The notes under the pieces are model-generated. The model was not told the origin of the DNA. It made no database searches and saw only the letters and a program-made list of their open reading frames with translations. Source: Molanna angustata (taxonomy: Eukaryota > Arthropoda > Insecta > Trichoptera > Molannidae). Taken from it: a stretch of 64,000 nucleotides of DNA. The position numbers and the translations under genes were made by a program. Below, piece by piece: positions 55,712-64,000 of the stretch (positions within the stretch are counted from its first letter, which is position 1; every line of letters starts with the position of its first letter). The DNA lies in the NCBI GenBank assembly GCA_963576475.1, contig OY754974.1:5224274-5288273 (forward strand). Reading direction: 5' to 3'.

Positions 55712-56111
55712 TATTTGGCTGGTTTTGATGATGAAAGGTTACATTTAAAAAAAAAAACAAGTCAGTAAAATGTTGTTTCCAGCTATTTTCATTTGTTTTT
55801 CTTTCTGTCAAAATGAGTGAATCTTACGAAGAAATTCGACACATTAAAAATTTTATTACAAAAAAGGAAAAAAAGCAATACAAGCCGCGAAAAAAAATTG
55901 TGTCGTTTATGGACCAAATGCAGTGTATGTAAGTAAGAGTAGCACCAAGTTCGTTTAAGCGTTTTCAATACGGGAACAAATTGCATTGATATGGGAACTC
56001 AATAAGAAGGCAAAATTGTATAACGTTACGCAAGCGCATAAAGTGATCACGTAAACCAGCCGATGGTAGGTCCTAAGCCCTGCAGGTGCCTTAAATTTCT
56101 CGTTCTTCTAT

Positions 56112-58360
56112 CTGTGGTAAGATGGCAAAACACGATATCTCACTTTTTATAAATTTTACAGGAGAGCAATTTTAAAGTTTGGATGCTTCTAACAAATCAG
56201 AATCTAAATCAATTGACCTGAAATTTCACAAAAACACATGATAAAGAATTGTTTTTATGATTTTAATGTATTTGTTCATGTACTCTATAAAAAAATCATG
56301 TTTTCTAAGATTATTGTCATGCTGTCCATGACATATCACATCTTGCCATTTTGTTAGAGGTTGGCAAAACATGATATGTCCATAGATTATATAGAATTCT
56401 CACCTATTTATAGTTATCTGCCAACCTGAAACAATCTTATAAAAAGCTGCCTGAAAGACTTTAGTATAAGAATGTAATTAATTTGCACTATGCCAAGGAC
56501 CTCTTTTTATCACTTGTACAATTGACAAATTTTATATCACTTCTAACATTAAACTATTTGAGTTTCAAAAACTGAATACCAGTTACTTTACCTTATCATT
56601 TATTATTCAGTTTGGATGATAGTGGTTGTGTAGGGGAAAATTAAAAGATGCTTTGCATTTCACACATTTTAATTATCATAAAAATATAATAGGGCAGGCA
56701 GATAAACAATCAAGACAACAAAAATTAATTTAATTCTATATCTTCTAACTCATCAAATTCAGGTGCATTTTCAACTGTCGTCAAATTTTCATAAAATTGA
56801 TGGCAATAGGTATCAATCAATGAGAAAATAGAGAGGTCTCTTTTTTTAATGCATTTATTGGAACATTTCCAGAATATGATTGTGGTATGGATATACTATT
56901 TTCTACAATTTGTCGCCCTCTTTTATTAAATCCAGTGTTCGGAACGGTTCATCCCTATTTAATGAATATTTAAAGTTTACGAGACCAAATGTTGAGGTGT
57001 ATCTCAACCACTTAATTTTCAGCCAATCAACTTTTTGGCCGTCTGTATCAACATTTTCTCCGTACCAACACATCACCCTTTTTAAGCAATTGCGAAAACG
57101 CCAAGAAGTTTCTTTGATGCATGGGTACCACATGGAACCTTTTTCCATTTTTAGATGCAAATCTAATAAATGAGTACCAATCTCTTGGTGTCATTATTTG
57201 ATTATAGGGTCCAATATTTTTTTTGGCTCGCTCGATTCTGGCATGATCGCTGTCACATTCCAGCCTGGTATGGCCAGTTTTTATTTAAAATCATGACATG
57301 ACTAAACATGATAGCCATGTTTATATTGCGGTTTTGTCCACCACATGTGTCGGAATATGTGATTACATGATTAATATTATTGGGAAGATCAATTAAATTT
57401 TTAAAAACACACGATGCAATTTGGTCTGAACCTCGACCCCCAATTGCTTCATGCCACATGAAACACTTAGTTTCTTCCTTATTGAGGCAATTCCTAATCG
57501 TTAGATTGTACGTAGAGAGTAATCTCTTATAATAGGCAACATTGCTGGATAGAAATGGATCAGGAAGCACTTGCTGTAAGTTAAACGCTAATATGACTTT
57601 ACTTAAGTCGTGTTTTGCCAACTCCTTATCTTCTCTTTTTGATTCATATGCTACCTCAGCCTCTTGAACATGCTGAACATGGTAAGCAGCCAAATCCTGT
57701 CGTTCAGCGTTTGTAGCTGCCAGGCGTTTTTTAAATTTAAATTCGTCACATTTCTTACAAATTAATATCGATATATGGCTGTTTAAATTTTAGACCCATA
57801 TTATTAAAAACACTTCTAAAGACATCGTAACTAGCAATCGTGTATTTTGGTGATTGTTAGGTGACTTGGCAAATATAGCGGCGCTATCTCTCCGTGAGTA
57901 GTGGCTGACATGCTTCGGATACATATTGATAAAAGATTCAATGTCTACCCGTTCTTTTATCAGCTTATTTACCGGATCCTTTTTCTCCTATTGTCCGCTG
58001 CAGGAGATCCAACACTACAATTCTTTAATTTTTAAAAATAATGTCTATTTTTGATCTCGTTATCCCATGTACATGGGCAAACATCTTTTTACATACGCTA
58101 ACTAGTGACATAACATGTTTTGTCAACTTTCATATGGGTTCAATGTATTATTATGGAAGCTGCCAAACATTGATAAATGACATATCATGTTTTGCCAACT
58201 TATAATTTCTATATAGTTGACATATCATATTTTGCCACAGCGATTTTTAACATATATAAGCTTTTGTCACCTTGTAGATCTCGCTGAGACGAATCTAACG
58301 GTATGCATAACTCATAATCGCAAAAAAAGTGACATATCGTCTTTTGCCATCTTACCACAG
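56112..58360 (-). mobile_element. DNA transposon, 4-bp TSD, Sola-like
   Basis: TIRs CTGTGGTAAGATGGCAAAA at 56112 and the inverse at 58360, about 35 bp in all (GATATCTCAC / GACATATCGT inside). Flanking CTAT at 56108-56111 and 58361-58364 is the target duplication. Subterminal repeats of GACATATCATGTTTTGCCA recur near both ends (56339-56380; 58108-58260). A decayed transposase lies inside on the minus strand. A 4-bp duplication is known for Sola elements; the superfamily name is a guess, the transposon itself is secure. Confidence 0.85.
56905..57990 (-). pseudogene. Decayed transposase with SDTCGGQNRN motif
   Basis: Minus-strand pieces in at least three frames, in order: IESFINMYPKHVSHYSRRDS, SYDVFRSVFNNMGLKF, ICKKCDEFKFKKR (Cys pair), HDLSKVILAFNLQQVLPDPF (a D-rich core at the expected place of a catalytic Asp), FMWHEAIGGRGSDQIASC, HVITYSDTCGGQNRNINMA, then after a frameshift LECDSDHARIERAK and PYNQIMTPRDWYSFIR, and finally VDWLKIKWLRYTS, FKYSLNRDEPFRTLDL. 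This layout (HYSR, C..C, DLQ..L..P, SD.C.GQN.N, SDHA.IE, W) is that of a family of insect and cnidarian transposase-like proteins. Stops and shifts show it is inactive. The longest intact piece is 57253-57693. Confidence 0.7.
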
Positions 58361-58459
58361 CTATAATATTCTAACTTTGTCTGTATTGAGATGTTGAAAA
58401 TTTGTCAAAAAAACAACATTGACTCACGACAAGGAAAAAATCCAATGTTTGCGTATATG

Positions 58460-59420
58460 CTTACTTTAAGAATATTCAAATAAATTGGCTTGTTTTAAAT
58501 TCTAGTAAATAATATATTAAATACATTTAGAGCTGGTGTTGATAAAATATATTTAATTTAAACGATTTTTAAATTTAAAAAGTTAATTATGACGTAAGAT
58601 ACGATTTCATTTAAAGAGTTTTTATTTAAATTTTAATCGTTCCACATAGTCCGGAACTATGCGTCGATTGAAAATTCATTACATTCAATTTACTCTCTCT
58701 AACAAAAGGTTTTTAATTAAAGCATTTCAATCTAGCAGTCAATGATTTTGTTGTTCGTGGGTATTGGAGTGTTCAGAATAATGATTTTGTGGATTACTTC
58801 ACGGATTTGGTAAGAAACAGTATATCAAAATGAGACTACTCTCGCACGGTTAAAATATCTAAATAACGTCATTTTGACCGCTACCTGGCAACACCCTAGT
58901 ATAAACACAGGGATGGATCATGAAACAATGAAGTTATGCATTTTTCTTTGTTGTTTTGTAAAAAATTTTGAAAATTAATCATTGTGCGCTTTTCATTTAT
59001 TAAAAAGCTTATAGGTAATTTGAAGTTATTTTCGAGGGAATTCCTTTGGACTCTTTTTGTTGGATCTTGTTTCCATGAAGAGCAACAATTACTTCAAAGC
59101 TATCAAGACTTTTTGTCGTAAATTAATGTGGTGCACTCCTATCCTCTATTTTTAAGTATTCGGCAAACATATTTTTAAGTGTTCCACTCTAATTTTAAGT
59201 GTTCTTTGAGTGCAGTGTCTGCAAGGATTTAGAATTTTCCGGTCTCTTTTTATGCTTTGATTCCTGTGTTCGTCCAGAGTTTTTATTTTAAGATATTGTG
59301 TCAAATAGTGGTATAAAAAACATTGTAAAACAATCTGATTGTTTTATAAATTTTGTGCTGTCTTGATTTGATCTGAGACACGACTGCATAAAGATATGAC
59401 TGAAGGATCACTCACATATA
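58460..59420. other. AT-rich DNA, nothing recognised
   Basis: No supported gene. TTTTAAGTGTTC occurs twice near 59170-59205. Confidence 0.4.
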
Positions 59421-59422
59421 GA

Positions 59423-59598
59423 TGGGTCGGTGGCAGAGCGGTTAGCGCGCTGGGGTAGTAATACAGTGGTCGCGAGTTCGAATCCTGCCTACACCGATTT
59501 CGTTCACCTAAGCACAAGCATTTATTTGCTTATTTTAGGGAACGTAGGAAGATGTATGTGTACTTGTTTAACAAGGACATATTCATTTTTTATTAAAA
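59423..59598 (+). mobile_element. SINE family C, full-length
   Basis: Head GGTCGGTGGCAGAGCGGTTA, B box GAGTTCGAATCC, body ATTTTAGGGAACGTAGGAAG, TTGTTTAACAAGGACATATT and a poly-A tail. It matches the inverse of 28913-29082. Confidence 0.85.
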
Positions 59599-59599
59599 A

Positions 59600-60585
59600 A
59601 AAAAAATCACGTCTATACTCCGTCAGTTCAGTATTCCCAAGAGATAGTATTTCAGATTAATTGTGCAATAACAAATATGGAAGATGACAAGATATGTACC
59701 TACATACACAATATGTGTATGAATGTCATGATGACTCCAATTCCATTTTTTAATCTGTGTACAATAGTTAAGCTTATATTGATTAGATACTTTTTAAAAA
59801 AGCAAATAGGTACAACCTTTATGTCTCATTTGAAATAAAATAATATGTACATTGCTAGCCCTAGAACAGATATACCTAGTTGGGCAGCAGTTATCTATTT
59901 TTAATGAAGATTATTGTTTAAATAAAACAATAACATAAATACTATGCGACTACTGTGTATTTCAACTTATAAAAATGGTTTGGTTGTTAAACTGTCAAAG
60001 AAATATTTTTTGTATCATGAAAGTAGGTACAATTAAAACTCAATTCGGCTCTGTTATTCGTACGTCAAGTTTCGTGATATAATTACTTTTAATAATGTTA
60101 CTGTTATAAAATTACCGGTATCATTCATAGACAGAGATTATTTATGGATTATTATGACAGTAGGTTCTTTTAATATAGCAGGCGATGTCAACTGTGGACT
60201 AAGGATTCGGGAGTGAGTTCCATTCACACTTGTTGTGCCTTCTTGATATCTCGTCCATAATTCAAATGACAAAATATGCAAATATTCTAAGGTAGAGGCG
60301 TTTACATTGTGGAAATTTATTTTAATTAATAATTAAAATAACAATATAACTTTGTTTATTTCCACTTATTTATTTTTATTCCAGAATTAGTTTCAAGAAC
60401 TACCATTCTCTTCGTCAGGTGGATTTAAGCTAAAAACATGCGTTAAATTTAAAAAATTGGGTATCAAAAACGTGCAACTCAATTATTAGTAACCACAAGA
60501 TATTCGCCATATTGACACAATCCATATAATCCGAGACATACCAACGTTTTCGATTAATCATTTTTAATGGCTGGCTGGTTTTTGC
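59600..60585. other. AT-rich DNA
   Basis: 60310-60430 (CCACTTATTTATTTTTATTC, GAACTACCATTCTCTTCGTC) has a general likeness to the outer part of the palindrome at 18270. Otherwise nothing. Confidence 0.35.
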
Positions 60586-60586
60586 A

Positions 60587-60870
60587 GCGGTGATAGCCCA
60601 GCGGTAAGGTCGTCGCTTCCCATGCGTGAGGTCGACGGTTCGAATCTGGGCGGGGCACGCACCTCTGGATTTTTAAAAAATCTATGTGCGGATTTATATC
60701 ACTAGCTTTGTGTAGCCATGATCCAATTTGTCTGGTTCCCCTATGTAAGGGTTACGAAGGTCAGATGGCAGTCGCTTCAATGTAATAACTAGACTTGCCA
60801 ATACCAGCATCATGGTCAAAGCGTACCCCGATAGAAACGGGACAAAAGCGCTAAGGAGACGAAAGATTTT
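60587..60870 (+). mobile_element. Lepidopteran-type tRNA-derived SINE (family D)
   Basis: AGCGGTGATAGCCCAGCGGT (A box), GACGGTTCGAATC (B box), GCACGCACCTCTGGATTTTT, ATGTGCGGATTTATATCACT, and a terminal AGAAACGGGACAAAAGCGCT, AAGGAGACG. This body is typical of SINEs abundant in moths and butterflies. Confidence 0.8.
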
Positions 60871-60871
60871 T

Positions 60872-61280
60872 AATGGCTGTTTTTTTTAATATTGCCTTTT
60901 TTATTGAATAAAGGTATGAAAAAGGTAAGTCTGGCACCTGGGAGTGGTTGCGTTTACCAGTGCGCATCCTCTTTATAGGTGAAAATTGCAGATTATAACA
61001 TTATTTCAATATAATTTGTATTTATATATTATTTTTAAGTACACAAGTCTTCCCGGATGTGCGCTTAACAAACCGCTAAGTTCCATTGTAATCAAATGGA
61101 TGGTATAAGAGCACAAAACGGACTTACAAATATACAAACGATACTAAAATCTGCAATTTTCACCTATAGAAAGCGGAAGCGCACCGGTAAACGCAACCAC
61201 TCCCAAGTGTCATACTTATTATTTTTCATATCTATATTCAATAAGAAAGGATATATAAAATTAAAGAAAAACAGCCATTT
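60872..61280. mobile_element. Foldback MITE with about 125-bp arms
   Basis: The left arm 60872-60999 (AATGGCTGTTTTTT, GAGTGGTTGCGTTTACCAGT, TAGGTGAAAATTGCAGATT) is inverse to 61148-61280 (AATCTGCAATTTTCACCTAT, GGTAAACGCAACCACTCCCA, AAACAGCCATT). The flanking TTA/TTAA on both sides may be the target duplication. No coding capacity. Confidence 0.8.
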
Positions 61281-61394
61281 AAAAATGAATTGTTTTTTAA
61301 CATTGTTATCTTTTCCATCAGTCGATTCGTTCAAGAGAATGAAATTCTTTTGAAGGAAGAGGCAGTTTAAATCCAAGACGCGTGTATGAAGGAA

Positions 61395-61640
61395 CATTTT
61401 GTATGGCGTAGTGGACTTTTTGCATGCTAAAAACACCAACTTAGAGGCTTCGCAGCATGTATGTTCCTCAGAATTCGGAGTAGAACATTTTATGTGAGTT
61501 TTGTGTGTCTGTGTGTGTGTCTGTGTCCCCCCTCCCATATAACTTTTGATCCGCTCAATTTATAGAGCCCAAAATTTCAGAATATATAAAAAATTATAGG
61601 CCTACAAAACTTTTATACTCAGAATTGTGAATTTTTGTTT
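61395..61640 (+). repeat. Repeat family Z with (GT)n
   Basis: CAGAATTCGGAGTAGAACAT, a broken GT run (61496-61530), CTTTTGATCCGCTCAAT and ATTATAGGCC, collinear with 16240-16480. Confidence 0.65.
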
Positions 61641-61644
61641 CAGT

Positions 61645-62028
61645 CAGGGGTGAAAAACTTTTGAATTTTTACTTTGTTTTTCCATGTTCGTACATAGACA
61701 AATTTTTTATTAAGAAAAATATTTTTTTTATGATAAATTTATGAGTTCAACTGCCTATAGTTCCAAATTTTTAAACAATATCGAAAAATGCCGAAACACC
61801 CCGACTAGATAATTTAATTTTATATAAAAAATATTAATATTGTAGAAGTACATCTCAAATTTTTTTTAACAATTTTTATAATAAATGAATTTAGTAACGA
61901 CATTGCTTCATACAATTTGTATGGCCAGTCGCGTATACACAATATCTAAGAAGTCTCAATAATATCTTGATACTTAATCTGCAAACATACATTCCATACC
62001 ATCATGCTGTTTTCATATTCTGGGTAGA
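61645..62028. other. AT-rich DNA, nothing recognised
   Basis: No supported feature. Confidence 0.4.
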
Positions 62029-62029
62029 A

Positions 62030-62216
62030 AAAAAGGTCTGACCTCCATACTATCCTATCTTGACAAACACACCTACATGTTTTATATAGAAAATAAAATA
62101 TATGAAAATATTCAATAATTTGGATTAATGGGTTTTTATTTTGGTACTTATTCTTCAACTATACATACTATCGCTATCGACAGTTGGATCTCATGTGCTA
62201 CATGCAACTAGTAGAC
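62030..62216 (-). repeat. Repeat family W
   Basis: The minus strand runs ACTAGTTGCATGTAGCACAT, GAGATCCAACTGTCGATAGC, TAGTTGAAGAATAAGTACC to GATAGGATAGTATGGAGGTC, as at 35832-36013. Confidence 0.75.
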
Positions 62217-62219
62217 AAA

Positions 62220-62594
62220 TATTGATTCATTGTGTACTCTATACATTTTATATCTCTATGAGTAATACAGAGAATTTATTAGAAATCGCTAATAAATCAT
62301 GTTCCTTTCCACACACTTATGAAATATTACAAAATTATATAAAACATTGCTTATTCTATCTGTTCCCTTCCTCATACTCTATCCTCTGCCATATAACAGT
62401 ATTTCTCCTCATTGTTATAAGGCGTAGGAAAATATAACTGGACTTTTCTAATTTTGTGTTAACAAATTCACAAATGAATATCAAGGTCGAAAACCAATTT
62501 TATCTTAATAAATTCAGTATGCTGATTACTCCGTATTAATAATATATTTTGTTATTCATTCACTTTCTTTAATATATAATTATTTTTTTATAAA
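62220..62594. other. AT-rich DNA, nothing recognised
   Basis: No supported feature. Confidence 0.4.
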
Positions 62595-62702
62595 CACTTG
62601 CTTGAACCCTGCGCAAATGGCAAGTGCATTGTTAAATTGTAATTTTTACCTACTAATCAGTGTTATTCTATGATTAATAGGAATTCACGCTAAGGATGGT
62701 TA
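62595..62702 (-). mobile_element. SINE family B body fragment
   Basis: The minus strand shows TAGCGTGAATTCC, ATAACACTGATTAGTAGG, ACTTGCCATTTGCGCAGGGT, the second half of family B. Confidence 0.5.
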
Positions 62703-62704
62703 AA

Positions 62705-64000
62705 AATATACATTTTTTTTTTAATTTGTAGAGAAATTGTCATTTGAAAGATGGAGACGTGAGTTGAGAGAAATCGTTTGAGTAGGTAATTAATGTTCAA
62801 TAATTCAAAACATATTTGTGTAAGGAACAGGATTACCTTACAATATCCGAGTCTTGTTTCGTAATACCTACTTTAGACTTTCACTTTTGAAAGTTCTTCG
62901 TCTGGGTTGATATGTTGAAGTTAGTTTCCTTACCTTCTGAGTAAGGGGAAGAAAATCTTTGATGTTTATGTTTCTTAACAAAGAATCTTTTCAACGCACT
63001 GATACAACACAATGTTATGCTCCAACAATTTTTACAGACCACTATTTGCTCGCGGCTCAAAGTTCCACAAAAATCCTCAAGAAGTATTTTTCGATTGTTT
63101 ACATGTCTGGACATGTTTGCATGAGTATAGGTTATGTGTGTGTTTTGTTAGTTGTGTGTAGGGAATGATGTTTGAATAATTAGGTATGTACGAGCTGTTT
63201 ATGATGAGATACTTGCACAATGCGGGTCCATACATACATACATAAATATACACAACGCGAAGAAAATCGAAAACCAGAAGCTTGATTATGGCTGTGATTA
63301 ACACATTCTAAACCGTACATTTTTTTACAACTGAATATTTTGTTTTATTGATTTTATTTTATACACATGCACGCCCTTAATGGGGCATTTACATATTGAA
63401 TGGTAGGTATGTAGTGTTGGCACAACAATAGGTTAGTATACACACATTACATAGTATGCATACAAAAGAGGAGTAAAAAATACAATATTATGTAAATATA
63501 TTGATATAAAAATAGAAGAAGAAGAGAAAACATAGCAGAATTATTCTATGTAAACAAATAACTAAAAAGTATAATTTGCGATAAGTAGTTCTATAAAACC
63601 ATCTATAATAATATATGTCCTATTCTGATTCGTTTAAATTTATCCGTCTGAATTTTAGTACATGAGAAATGTAAAAAAGTTGACTGCATTTATATGGGAT
63701 TCATTACGTCACACCGCGCAAACAAAATCCTTTTATCCATGGTCGCCCGTTGGTTACAGACGTTTTCGTACTCTGAAACGAATCAGTGTACATCAAATAC
63801 ACAACATCACTATAGGTACTGGTTTCCAACGCGGTGTAATCTTTGTATTAATGAATTACCTACACATAAAAAAGATCAATTGTATTGTAAAATATTTTGA
63901 TATATACTTATTAAAATAATATGTAGGTAACAAGGGATATTCAATTTTTTGGCGTGAAAATATATAGCATGAAAAATAGCATTTATTTATGCTTTTTTGT
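62705..64000. other. AT-rich DNA, nothing recognised
   Basis: ORFs of 60-85 codons near 62881-63114 and 63662-63919 show no motif or neighbour that would support a gene. Confidence 0.4.

Larger units (their letters stand above)
55990..58456 (-). repeat. Repeat family Y interrupted by a DNA transposon
   Basis: Left part 55990-56111 (CAATAAGAAGGCAAAATTG, ACGCAAGCGCATAAAGTGAT, AACCAGCCGATGGTAGG) and right part 58361-58456 (AATATTCTAACTTTGTCTGT, ATTGACTCACGACAAGG, CCAATGTTTGCGTATATGC) join into one family Y half copy once the insertion is removed. Confidence 0.75.

Overview
The window looks like gene-poor nuclear DNA of an insect, most likely a moth or butterfly. This is inferred from strong AT richness, many short 'taggtacctac'-type motifs, a tRNA-derived SINE of the type common in Lepidoptera (60587-60870), and dense debris of non-LTR retrotransposons, SINEs, foldback MITEs and Helentron-like elements. 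I found no complete host protein gene and no functional tRNA or rRNA gene. The species call is inference.

Layout. 0-9.8 kb: LINE 3' ends, SINE pieces and one short Helentron-like copy (7793-8371). 10.9-13.7 kb: a three-level nest, in which a MITE with ends at 10937 and 13695 holds a palindromic element that was itself hit by a 5'-truncated LINE carrying the longest ORF of the window (11400-12500, reverse transcriptase). 13.7-22.3 kb: MITEs, an inverted SINE pair, several LINE tails, a 70-bp-arm palindrome and a 16-bp minisatellite. 22.9-31 kb: mostly plain AT-rich DNA with a perfect 43-bp inverted repeat, a 44-bp minisatellite and more repeat ends. 31.03-31.35 kb is a GC-rich island that could be a promoter or 5' exon. 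32-40 kb: LINE tails, two further Helentron-like copies, promoter-like blocks, and an unidentified open frame (39275-39628). 41.06-47.75 kb: one Helentron-like element swollen by about 18 tandem copies of a 313-bp monomer with higher-order structure. 48-55.7 kb: LINE tails, including two RTE-like insertions at the same target. 56.0-58.5 kb: a 2249-bp DNA transposon with 4-bp target duplication and a decayed transposase, nested in another repeat. 58.5-64 kb: SINEs, a foldback MITE and unannotated DNA.

How the parts fit. Autonomous copies that moved these elements are not in the window; what remains is their products. A LINE 3' hairpin (ATTGCC-N4-GGCAAT) is shared with a SINE family, which suggests that LINE's enzyme mobilised the SINE. 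Nesting gives a relative order of events in several places. The best candidates for something under-described are the satellite-bearing Helentron-like element and the 4-bp-TSD transposon with subterminal repeats.
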